The position numbers and the translations under genes are program-made. From Rubrivivax sp. (GTDB taxonomy: Bacteria > Pseudomonadota > Gammaproteobacteria > Burkholderiales > Burkholderiaceae_C), in assembly GCA_022842305.1 (NCBI GenBank), contig JALHPY010000005.1:40010-104009 (forward strand): a DNA stretch of 64,000 nucleotides, written 5' to 3'. The notes under the pieces are model-generated. The model had not been told where the DNA came from, did no database searches, and worked only from the letters and a program-made list of their open reading frames with translations. Numbering within the stretch: the stretch's first letter is position 1; every line of letters begins with the position of its first letter. Of this stretch, positions 16,040-23,560 are shown piece by piece.

Positions 16040-16798
16040 ATGGCTAAGTGGGGAATGGTCATCGACCTCGAGAAGTGCACCGGCTGTCAGGCCTGCAGCA
16101 CGGCCTGCCAGATGGAAAACAACCGTCTGCCCGGCGAGAACTACCAGGACGTCCTGTTCTACACCGAGGGCAAGCAGCCTTCGCCGACGCTGGCCTGGTT
16201 CCCGCGGCCGTGCATGCAGTGCGAGGAACCCTCGTGCATGCACGTCTGCCCGACCAAGGCGACCTACAAGACCGAAGACGGCGTGGTGCTGATCGACTGG
16301 AACAAGTGCATCGGCTGCAAGTACTGCATGATCGCCTGCCCCTACGGCGTGCGCTTCTACACCGACGAGAAGCCGCTGGTCGAGCCCAACCTCAAGACGG
16401 TGTTCAAGGGCGAGGGCGACCTGTCCTGGAACCCGCCCTTCAAGGGCCCGCAGCAGGACAACAGCAAGGGCATCGGCATCCAGCCCAGCGGCGTGGTCTC
16501 GAAGTGCACCTTCTGCTACCACAAGGTGAGCAAGGCGCCCAAGGGCACGCCCGATCTGGACGAGAGCGATCCCGCGCTGGTGGAATTCGTTCCGGCCTGC
16601 GTGCGCACCTGCGCCCCCAAGGCCCGCTACTTCGGCGACCTGGACAACCCCAGCAGCCATGTCAACCAGCTGATCTCGGCCAAGAAGGGCACGCGGCTGC
16701 TCGACCACACCGGCAACAAGCCGCAGGTGTACTACCTGACGGGCGCCGGTGCCGCCGGCGGTGCGATTCCGTCCAACCGTTCCGACAAGAAGGCCTGA
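16040..16798 (+). CDS. arxB: ArxB, four-cluster iron-sulfur electron-transfer subunit
   Basis: This 252-residue DmsB/ArrB-like subunit has four [4Fe-4S] motifs: CTGCQACSTACQ (about 13-24), CMQCEEPSCMHVCP (58-71), CIGCKYCMIACP (90-101), and the split set CTFCYH...CVRTCAP near 155-192. It lacks its own signal and should be exported bound to ArxA by the Tat system. It passes electrons between the ArxA molybdenum site and membrane subunit ArxC. It is flanked by arxA (12 bp) and arxC (9 bp), each with a good ribosome binding site (AAGGAGACAC and GAGGAGGCA). Confidence 0.93.
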   Translation: MAKWGMVIDLEKCTGCQACSTACQMENNRLPGENYQDVLFYTEGKQPSPTLAWFPRPCMQCEEPSCMHVCPTKATYKTEDGVVLIDWNKCIGCKYCMIACPYGVRFYTDEKPLVEPNLKTVFKGEGDLSWNPPFKGPQQDNSKGIGIQPSGVVSKCTFCYHKVSKAPKGTPDLDESDPALVEFVPACVRTCAPKARYFGDLDNPSSHVNQLISAKKGTRLLDHTGNKPQVYYLTGAGAAGGAIPSNRSDKKA

Positions 16799-16807
16799 GG
16801 AGGCAAC

Positions 16808-17935
16808 ATGACAACCCAAGCGCACATGAGCGGCACCGTCGGCCTGTTCTCGATGGTCGGCGTGGCGGGGCTGATCGCCACCTTCGGCTTCGTCCTGTAC
16901 AGCCTGATGTCGCAGGGCCACGGCTCCTTCAACAGCGGCAGCGACGGCATCACCTGGGGCTTGCCGGTGGTCAACTACATCTACTTCGTGCTGATATCGG
17001 CCGGATTGACGATGTTCGCCTCGCTGGCGCTCACCTTTGGCAGCAAGGCGTTCTATCCCATCGCCAAGCGCTGCGTGTGGCTGTCGCTGGTGGGGCTGGC
17101 TGCCGGCTTCGCCTCGCTGGCGATGGAGATCGGCCACCCGTTCCGGATGCTGTGGGCCATCCCGCTGAGCTTCCAGATCCTGTCGCCGCTGAACTGGATG
17201 GGTGTGTTCTACATCGTGTTCGGCATCTTCGGCGTGCTGAAGTTCATCCGCCTGCACAACGAGGACTGGGACAGCGCCACCAGCAAGAAGGTGGGTGCCG
17301 TCGCCCTGGTGGCCGAACTGTTTGCTGCCTGCACGCTGGCCATGGCCTTCGGCGCGCTGGCCATGCGGCCGATGTGGTTCAGCCCGCTGGTGCCGGTGTA
17401 CTTTCTGCTGACGGCGCTGTGCTCGGGCGGCGCGGTGGCGCTGCTGACCTGCTACCTGACCTACGGCAACGAGCAGGCCATGCCGGAAGGCGTGCGCAGG
17501 CTGGTCAACGGCCTGCTGCCCACGATCCTTGCCGCCGTGCTGGGCGTGACCATCATCATCGGTGCCTACCAGACCTTCATCGGCCTGTGGAGCAACGCCG
17601 ACGGTCTGCAGGTGTGGGACCACATCGTCTCGACGCCCTGGTTCTGGATCGAGGTGGCCTCGATGCTGGGCGCGCTGTACCTGCTGCTGCAGCGCAAGGC
17701 GCTGATGGTGGCCGCTGGCCTGATCCTGCTGGGCATGTTCATCCACCGCTACGAGTTCGTCATTGGCGGCCAGATGGTGCCGCTGATGAAGGGCTCCTGG
17801 GTGCCCAGCCTGATCCCGTACACGCCATCGCTGACCGAGTGGGCGCTGACCGCCATGTCCTTCAGCATCGTGGCGGCGGGCTGGGCCCTGGGCGAGCAGT
17901 TCCTCAAGCTCGGCGCCACGCCCAAGGAGTCTTGA
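16808..17935 (+). CDS. arxC: ArxC, NrfD-family membrane subunit
   Basis: This 375-residue integral membrane protein has about nine or ten hydrophobic helices, typical of NrfD/PsrC-type quinone-reactive anchors. Recognisable pieces are GLPVVNYIYFVLISAGLT in the second helix, MEIGHPFRMLW after the third and a terminal helix ahead of LGEQFLKLGATPKES. It should anchor ArxAB to the periplasmic face and hand electrons from arsenite to the quinone pool. It is preceded by GAGGAGGCA with a 9 bp gap from arxB. A 9 bp stem hairpin follows at 17961, before arxD. Confidence 0.92.
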   Translation: MTTQAHMSGTVGLFSMVGVAGLIATFGFVLYSLMSQGHGSFNSGSDGITWGLPVVNYIYFVLISAGLTMFASLALTFGSKAFYPIAKRCVWLSLVGLAAGFASLAMEIGHPFRMLWAIPLSFQILSPLNWMGVFYIVFGIFGVLKFIRLHNEDWDSATSKKVGAVALVAELFAACTLAMAFGALAMRPMWFSPLVPVYFLLTALCSGGAVALLTCYLTYGNEQAMPEGVRRLVNGLLPTILAAVLGVTIIIGAYQTFIGLWSNADGLQVWDHIVSTPWFWIEVASMLGALYLLLQRKALMVAAGLILLGMFIHRYEFVIGGQMVPLMKGSWVPSLIPYTPSLTEWALTAMSFSIVAAGWALGEQFLKLGATPKES

Positions 17936-17960
17936 CAGGCGCAGCGATCGAAGCAGGCGA

Positions 17961-17994
17961 CCGGCCTGCGGTGCCCTCGGGCGCAGCAGGCCGG
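17961..17994 (+). terminator. Hairpin between arxC and arxD
   Basis: CCGGCCTGC pairs perfectly with GCAGGCCGG around a 16 nt loop in the 121 bp arxC-arxD gap. It lacks a T-run, so it may attenuate or stabilise the upstream message rather than fully terminate, leaving ArxD at lower stoichiometry. Confidence 0.45.
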
Positions 17995-18056
17995 CCTTCG
18001 GTCAACCAGTGGGGTGGCGCGGCGCGTCACCCCACGCCCTTATCAGATCGGCGACC

Positions 18057-18917
18057 ATGACCATGGATGCACGCAACGCGCAGTTCGACACCGCAAGGGC
18101 CGACTTCTACCAATGCCTTGCCCGCGCCTTTCTGCCACCCATGGAAGCGGCGCACGCGCGCGCCATCCTGGGCGGCGACCTGAGCAGCGACCTGGCCGAT
18201 CTCGATGAGGAGCTCGGCTACGGCCTGGCGCGGGAGATCGCGCAGCTGCAATCCGAGCTGGATGCCATCGGCGATCCACAGACCCTGCTGGTGCTCTACA
18301 GCCAGCTCTTCCTGGCCCCGCCGGTGCCGGCGCGCATCAACGCCGGCATGTATCTCGACGGCGCCATGAACGGCGGCAGTGTCATGGCCATGGAAGCGGA
18401 CTACCGGGCCTGCGGTGTCGAGCGCGACCAGGCCTTTCACGATCTGCCGGACCATGTCTCGATGCAGCTCGAGTTTGTCGCCCTGCTGTATTCGGCCCAG
18501 GCGCAACGTTTCAGCGGGGAGGCAGCCGCCGAGCCCTTGCCGGTGGACCCGGGGCACTTCCTGCACCGCTTCGCGTTGCAGTGGCTGGGGTCCTTCTGCG
18601 CCGACATGGCGCGCGCTGCGGCCACGCGGGAACTGCCGGCCAACCCCTACCTGCCGCTGGCGCAACTGCTGCACGAAGCCGCGCTGCGCGATGCGCTGGC
18701 GCCCGAGCAGGACCCCAAGGCCGAGCGCAAGCGCAATGCCATCGAACAGGCCCGCGCCAAGTACGCTGCCCGCGGCATCAGCGCCGAGGACATGGACGTG
18801 ATCAAGCGCAAGCTGCAGGAGCGCGGCCTGGCGACCGACCACTTGTCGGTGCCGGTGGACGAGCGCGACGGCGCGATGGGTCTGGCCAAGAAGAGCCTGC
18901 CCACGGCGCGCCGTTGA
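18057..18917 (+). CDS. arxD: ArxD, TorD/DmsD-type molybdoenzyme maturation chaperone
   Basis: This is a 286-residue all-helical cytoplasmic protein of the TorD family. Such proteins bind the Tat signal of a molybdoenzyme and assist cofactor insertion. The N-terminal half shows the family pattern of short amphipathic helices (ARADFYQCLARAFLPP, QTLLVLYSQLFLAPP) and the segment DLPDHVSMQLEFVALL. The C-terminal 70 residues are charged and rich in Lys/Arg/Glu, longer than a minimal TorD. The first ATG of two close candidates (18057 and 18063) is taken. The gene sits 121 bp after arxC with a hairpin between. ArxA is the expected client. Confidence 0.85.
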   Translation: MTMDARNAQFDTARADFYQCLARAFLPPMEAAHARAILGGDLSSDLADLDEELGYGLAREIAQLQSELDAIGDPQTLLVLYSQLFLAPPVPARINAGMYLDGAMNGGSVMAMEADYRACGVERDQAFHDLPDHVSMQLEFVALLYSAQAQRFSGEAAAEPLPVDPGHFLHRFALQWLGSFCADMARAAATRELPANPYLPLAQLLHEAALRDALAPEQDPKAERKRNAIEQARAKYAARGISAEDMDVIKRKLQERGLATDHLSVPVDERDGAMGLAKKSLPTARR

Positions 18918-18981
18918 TCGGGGCATGAGGCTGTTGCGGTGGGTGCTGCCGGTGGCGCCTTGCCTGTAGGAGAAGTTCACC

Positions 18982-19683
18982 ATGAATGCACTTGCCGCAC
19001 GCCGCATCGAAGCCGCGCCGCCGCCGGCCGAAGGATCGGACCTGGCCGACCTGGCGCTGACGCTGATGAGCACGCGCCACAACGTGTCCCCCAAGCGCCT
19101 GGCCGCGCCGGCGCCAAGCGAGGCGCAACTGCAAACGCTGCTGGCCGCCGCCGCGGCCGCGCCCGACCATGGCGAGATCACGCCCTGGCGCTTCATCCTC
19201 GTGCCGGTGCAGCAGCGCCCGCGCCTGGCCGAAGCCTTTGCCCAGGCGCTGCTGGACCGCGACCCGCAGGCCACGGCCGATCAGGTCGAGGCGGCGCGCG
19301 AGAAGGCGCACCGCGCGCCGATGCTGCTGCTGGCCATCGCCCGCCTGGGCCCCTGCGAGCCCGACATCCAGCCGCTGGAGCGCATGGTGTCCATGGGCGC
19401 GGCCATCCAGAACCTGCTGCTGGCGGCGCACGCACTGGGCTTCGGCGCCGGGCTGACCAGCGGCCAGGCCATGACATCGCACCGCCTGGCCCTGCTGTGC
19501 GAGCTGGACAACGGCGAGGTGCCGGTGTGCTGCATCAACATCGGCACGGCCACGCAGCGCAAGCCGCCGCGGCGGCTGAGGCCGCTGCCGGCCCGGGTCT
19601 TCAGCGTGCTGGGACCGTCTGTCGATCCAGCCACGAGCCTGGAACGCCCTGAGATCGGCGACGCGGAGCGCGCCGATCTGTAG
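18982..19683 (+). CDS. Nitroreductase-family flavoprotein
   Basis: This 233-residue protein of the FMN nitroreductase fold is closest in style to the short YdjA-like group. Visible features are the phosphate-binding start STRHNVSPKRL, APDHGEITPWRFILV and the C-terminal region MGAAIQNLLLAAHALGFGAG. GTAGGAGAAG lies before ATG 18982. It is 64 bp after arxD on the same strand, so it may be an extra member of the arx operon. Its substrate cannot be told from sequence, and members of this family reduce nitro compounds, quinones or flavins. A role in redox defence during arsenite oxidation would be speculation. Confidence 0.8.
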   Translation: MNALAARRIEAAPPPAEGSDLADLALTLMSTRHNVSPKRLAAPAPSEAQLQTLLAAAAAAPDHGEITPWRFILVPVQQRPRLAEAFAQALLDRDPQATADQVEAAREKAHRAPMLLLAIARLGPCEPDIQPLERMVSMGAAIQNLLLAAHALGFGAGLTSGQAMTSHRLALLCELDNGEVPVCCINIGTATQRKPPRRLRPLPARVFSVLGPSVDPATSLERPEIGDAERADL

Positions 19684-19895
19684 CGCCGGCCGGTGTAGGG
19701 GGCGGGGTCAAGGCTCTTCAACCCTGGTCGAGGGCTGCGGACCTGCCGGCGAAGGCGCATGGGATGGACGCCCCGGCGGCGCACTCGAAACAAGAAGTTG
19801 CCGAGTGGTAGGATGAGGTAACCACCAAGAAGCTCGTCTGCCGGGCCTTTGGCCTGGTGGCCGCAGCGAATCCGTCTTACCCGAGGGGTTCCCCA

Positions 19896-20123
19896 ATGCC
19901 ACAAGTTCTTCCCGCACGCTCCAGCTTTGCGGCCACCGTGGACCAGGTCATGCCGCGCCTGGGTTTGGCCTTCCTGGTGGACGACGACAAGCGCGAATGG
20001 GCCGTGACCAAGAGCACGGCCGGCCCCGGGTTCGAGTCGCTGGAGTGCGGCCGGCGGGTGCTGCTGACCGTGGAAGACCACGATCAGTTCTGCCTGGTCA
20101 GCAGTTACGGCGACCTGTCCTGA
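19896..20123 (+). CDS. Conserved small protein of unknown function
   Basis: This 75-residue soluble protein has no signal peptide or membrane segment. The alternation of short hydrophobic strands (ATVDQVM, LAFLVDD, EWAVTK, RRVLLTVEDH, FCLVSSYG) suggests a small beta-barrel, perhaps OB/cold-shock-like, but no diagnostic RNP motif is present. ATG 19896 is preferred to an upstream in-frame ATG because CGAGGGG lies before it. It ends 16 bp before a convergent lipoprotein gene. No function is proposed. Confidence 0.55.
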   Translation: MPQVLPARSSFAATVDQVMPRLGLAFLVDDDKREWAVTKSTAGPGFESLECGRRVLLTVEDHDQFCLVSSYGDLS

Positions 20124-20127
20124 CAGG
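20114..20127. terminator. Short hairpin at convergent gene ends
   Basis: CCTGTC-CT-GACAGG spans the stop codon of the 75-residue gene and the 16 bp gap to the convergent lipoprotein gene. It is a short perfect dyad without a T-run, possibly helping bidirectional termination. Confidence 0.3.
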
Positions 20128-20139
20128 ACCGCCGGCGCA

Positions 20140-21789
20140 TCAGAAGCCCAGGTTGATCTGCAGCACCGTGCTGGTGCCGCTGATCTCATGACCCACGATC
20201 AGCAGCGGCTTGCCGTTGGGTGACTGCGCCGCGGGGATCAGCGTCAGGCCTTCGGGGCCGCGGTCGCCGGTGGCGGCGGTGCGCGGGTTGAAGTAGGTCG
20301 CGAAGACCGGCGCAGCCGGGTTGCTGACGTCGTAGACCGCCACGCCACCCACGCGCTCCAGGCCGATGAAGGCGTAGTGCTTGGCGCCGAAGCGGCCCAC
20401 CACCACGCCTTCGGGCTCAGGGCCCTTGGACGCGCTGCGGCCGTCCAGCGTGTTGTTGTCGTGGCTGGCGTTGAAGTTGGCATTGGGCAGCGCCAGCGTC
20501 AGTTGCTCGAGCGCGTCGCCTGAGTCGTAGACGCGGGCCAGGTCGGTGTTCCAGATCGTGAACGAGCGCGCGCCGAAGCTGTAGAGCTCGGTGCACTGGC
20601 CCGCGCCGTTCTTGCCGTCACTGCCGCCGTTGGGCGTGGCGGTGATGCGCAGCCGGCCCAGGTTGGAATCGAGGATCAGGTTGGCCGCGTCGGCAAACAC
20701 CGCAGGGTCCAGGCCGGCCGTGCAGTGCGCGCGCACCCGGGTCTCTTCGTTGAAGCCGGGCCAGTCGGCACGCGCGTCGCCTTCGTTGGCGGTGATCAGG
20801 TAGCTCTGGCCGCCGACCGTGTAGCGCGCAATGGCGTCGGGCAGGTACAGGCCCTTCACCGGTTGCACCGCGATCTTGATGGCCGGCGTGCCGGTGTTGG
20901 TGTTGCTGCCGCCGTCTTCGTCGCTGGCGTCCAGGCCCATGCCCGCCAGGCTGTGGTCCTTGAAGCCCAGGGGCTTGATCGATGTCACAGTGGCGCTGGC
21001 CACGTCGACCACGGCCACGGCGTTGTTCTCCTGCAGCGTGACCCAGGCCGTGCGGCCGTCTTCGCTGAGGGCGATGTACTCGGGCTCCAGGTCTTGCGCG
21101 GCGCTGGCGCCGGGGCCGAAGATGCGCACGCCCTGGGTGCGCAGCGCGGCCTCTTGCCCGTTGAAGGCGCGGAAGTCGGCGGTGGCCACCGTGGGTGTGC
21201 CGCCGCGGTTGACGCTGATCACGCTGACCGAGCCTTCGGGGTCCGCCGAATCGGCCAGGCCGTAGCTGTTGGGCTCGCCCTCGTTGGCCACCAGCAGGCG
21301 GCTGCCATCGGGCGTGAACACCAGCATGTCGGGCAGGGCGCCCACGGTCACGCTGTTCAGCAGGCGCAGGTCGGCGGCGTTGTAGAAGGCCACCGTGCCG
21401 GGGCTGGTCTTGGGGGCGGCCTCGATGGCCAGCGCCACCAGGCCGTCGTGCACGGCCACGCTGTTGACGCCGGCGCCCAGCGCGCTCACGTCCAGGGTGG
21501 TCAGCTTCACGGGGGCGGTGGGCGTGCTCAGGTCCAGCACGTCCACGGTGCCGTTGGCGCCGTTGACGACGAACAGCCGCTTGCTCGCGGCGTCGTACGC
21601 GGTGATCTCGGCGGCACCCGTTGCGGCGCCGTCGAAGCCGCCGATCTTTTCCAGCCCCAGCGTGCGTGGCGTGGGCTCGATGGCGACAACGGCGTCGTCG
21701 TCGTCACCGCCGCAGGCGGACAGGGCCGCAACGGCCAGCAGGGCGCTGGCAAGGAGGGCGGGCATCAGGTGCTGGTGCTTCAGTTTCAT
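20140..21789 (-). CDS. Choice-of-anchor I family lipoprotein (beta-propeller)
   Basis: This 549-residue envelope protein has a lipoprotein signal, MKLKHQHLMPALLASALLAV, ending in the lipobox LSAC followed by GGDDDD. The rest is a seven-bladed-propeller-like repeat protein: AAEITAYDAASKRLFVVNG, PDMLVFTPDGSRLLVANEGE, EPEYIALSEDGRTAWVTLQE and ANEGDARAD are typical of the 'choice-of-anchor I' family related to YVTN and alkaline-phosphatase-associated proteins. Here the anchor is lipidation rather than PEP-CTERM or LPXTG. ATG 21789 was chosen because it starts the signal. Catalytic activity is not evident; binding of ligands or polymers is possible. Confidence 0.82.
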   Translation of the reverse strand: MKLKHQHLMPALLASALLAVAALSACGGDDDDAVVAIEPTPRTLGLEKIGGFDGAATGAAEITAYDAASKRLFVVNGANGTVDVLDLSTPTAPVKLTTLDVSALGAGVNSVAVHDGLVALAIEAAPKTSPGTVAFYNAADLRLLNSVTVGALPDMLVFTPDGSRLLVANEGEPNSYGLADSADPEGSVSVISVNRGGTPTVATADFRAFNGQEAALRTQGVRIFGPGASAAQDLEPEYIALSEDGRTAWVTLQENNAVAVVDVASATVTSIKPLGFKDHSLAGMGLDASDEDGGSNTNTGTPAIKIAVQPVKGLYLPDAIARYTVGGQSYLITANEGDARADWPGFNEETRVRAHCTAGLDPAVFADAANLILDSNLGRLRITATPNGGSDGKNGAGQCTELYSFGARSFTIWNTDLARVYDSGDALEQLTLALPNANFNASHDNNTLDGRSASKGPEPEGVVVGRFGAKHYAFIGLERVGGVAVYDVSNPAAPVFATYFNPRTAATGDRGPEGLTLIPAAQSPNGKPLLIVGHEISGTSTVLQINLGF

Positions 21790-21964
21790 GTCGGGCGGCC
21801 TCGCGCGGGGGTTGGGCAAACGGCGGATATTGGCCGCGCTTGGTGACGGCGCCGTGACAAGCCGCTGGCTGAAGGGCTGCGCGGCGATATGGTCTGTGCA
21901 ACGCCAAGCGGCGTCACCGCGCTGTCACTCCCGCTTCGTCGCCGCGTCACGTGCGGCGCCGACC

Positions 21965-22816
21965 ATGCAGGGCATGAACACGACCCTGTCCCTCCCGTCC
22001 CCCCAGCACCGCATCGAGCCCCCCTGCACGGGCCGGCCACCAGTGCTGCCGGCAGGGTCTGCCGGCCCGGTGGTCAAGGCGCCGCCGCTGGAAGCCGTCT
22101 GGGCCCGCCACGCCGACGAGGTGCAAGCCGCGCAGCGCCTGCGCTTTCGCGTCTTCACCCAGGAGATGGGCGCTCGGCTGCGTCCGCCGCCGGGCACGCC
22201 CGAGGGCGTGGACGCCGATCTGTTTGACGCGCACTGCGAGCACCTGCTGGTGCGCACCGTGGAGACCGCCGACCAGGCCTCTGAAGTGGTGGGCACCTAC
22301 CGCGTGCTCACCCCCGCCGCGGCCAAGCGCCTGGGCGGCCTGTACAGCGACACCGAGTTCGACCTGGTGCGCCTGGCGCGCCTGCGCCCGCGCCTGGCCG
22401 AACTGGGCCGCTCGTGCACCGCGCCCGCGTGGCGCCAGGGCGGCGTGATCATGATGCTGTGGTCGTCACTGGGCGGCTTCATGCACCGCAACGGCATCGA
22501 GTTCATCACCGGCTGCGCCAGCGTCTCGGTGCGCGACGGCGGCCGACAGGCGGCCGACCTGTGGCACACCCTGAAGCAGGATCACCTGGCCTCGCCCGAC
22601 GACCAGGTACGGCCGCGCCTGCCGCTGCCCGTGGACGAGCTGGCCACCGGCCGCACGGCCGAGCCGCCCGCGTTGATCAAGGGTTACCTCAAGTGCGGCG
22701 GCAAGCTGCTAGGCCCGCCCGCCTGGGACCCCGATTTCGGCACCGCCGACCTGCCCATGCTGCTGCGCCTGTCGGACCTGCCCGGCTCCTACCGCAGGCG
22801 CTTCGTCGGCAACTGA
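21965..22816 (+). CDS. olsB: L-ornithine N-alpha-acyltransferase OlsB-like (GNAT)
   Basis: This 283-residue acyl-ACP-dependent transferase catalyses the first step of ornithine lipid synthesis. The N-terminal 40 residues are a proline-rich extension, then the fold begins with QAAQRLRFRVFTQEMGARL. Family motifs are DAHCEHLLVRT, VVGTYRVLTP, LAELGRSCTAPAWRQGG (the acyl-donor loop) and IKGYLKCGGKLLGPPAWDPDFGTA (in parts), ending with YRRRFVG. Two in-frame ATGs (21965 and 21974) are possible. It is convergent with the hydrolase gene and overlaps it by 28 bp. The second enzyme of the pathway, OlsA, is not in the window. Ornithine lipids are made under phosphate limitation in many bacteria, which fits the phosphonate operon downstream only loosely. 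Confidence 0.85.
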   Translation: MQGMNTTLSLPSPQHRIEPPCTGRPPVLPAGSAGPVVKAPPLEAVWARHADEVQAAQRLRFRVFTQEMGARLRPPPGTPEGVDADLFDAHCEHLLVRTVETADQASEVVGTYRVLTPAAAKRLGGLYSDTEFDLVRLARLRPRLAELGRSCTAPAWRQGGVIMMLWSSLGGFMHRNGIEFITGCASVSVRDGGRQAADLWHTLKQDHLASPDDQVRPRLPLPVDELATGRTAEPPALIKGYLKCGGKLLGPPAWDPDFGTADLPMLLRLSDLPGSYRRRFVGN

Positions 22817-23556
22817 GTTGCCGACCAGGCGGCGACCTGCTGCGCCAGCCAGGGCCCGTCGTCCAGCGGCAGGTCGTGGCCTGCGTTCGGGTGGCTGATC
22901 AGCTCGGCGCCCCATGCGCTGGCGATGAGGCTTGAGCACTCGGGGCTGACCAGCGCATCGCCCAGGCTGCGGGCCAGCAGCACCGGCAGCGCGGGCGGCG
23001 GGCCGCTCCATCGGTAGCGCGCGGCCGCCAGCAGCTGGCGCAGCGCGTTGGCGCGGCTGACTGGCCGCGATTCGCGCACGGCCTGCCAGCAGGCCAGCAC
23101 GTGTGTGTGTCGTTCGGGGCTGCTGCTGGTCAGGTGCAGGATGGCGGCTTCGGCGCCTTGATCGCTGGCCAGCAGCCGCAGCAGCTGCGGCCACAGTTGC
23201 ACGCGCAAACGCCGCCCCGGCGGGCTGTAGGGCCGCATGCTGGTGTTGACCAGCACCAGGGCCGCCAGCTCCTGTGGCCAGGCGCGGCTCCAGGCGGCGG
23301 CCACCATGCCGCCCAGCGACAGCCCCAGCAAAGCATACGGCGCCTGGGCGTTCGCTTCGGCCAGTTGCTCGCGGCAGGCTTGCACCATGTGCTCCACGCG
23401 CAGTGGGCAGGTCTGATGGCGCAGCTGGCCGGCGCCCGGCAGGTCCACGGTGACCACGCGCGTGCCCGGCATGCTCTGCGCCAGCGTCTGCGCAAAGTCG
23501 CCCCAATGCGCCTGTTCGCGCGTCAGGCCGCGCAGCAGCACCCAGGTCTTCACCAC
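22789..23556 (-). CDS. Alpha/beta hydrolase
   Basis: This 255-residue single-domain hydrolase has the nucleophile elbow GLSLGGMVAAAW (Ser) near residue 79, and the terminal histidine in NAGHDLPLDDGPW. It starts VKTWVLLRGLTREQAHWGDF and includes VVTVDLPGAG. No signal peptide is seen, so it is cytoplasmic. It lies 4 bp downstream of the M14 peptidase gene on the same strand, so the two are probably cotranscribed. The substrate is unknown; esters or small amides are possible. Its 3' end overlaps the 3' end of olsB. Confidence 0.82.
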   Translation of the reverse strand: MVKTWVLLRGLTREQAHWGDFAQTLAQSMPGTRVVTVDLPGAGQLRHQTCPLRVEHMVQACREQLAEANAQAPYALLGLSLGGMVAAAWSRAWPQELAALVLVNTSMRPYSPPGRRLRVQLWPQLLRLLASDQGAEAAILHLTSSSPERHTHVLACWQAVRESRPVSRANALRQLLAAARYRWSGPPPALPVLLARSLGDALVSPECSSLIASAWGAELISHPNAGHDLPLDDGPWLAQQVAAWSATQLPTKRLR

Positions 23557-23560
23557 ATCG

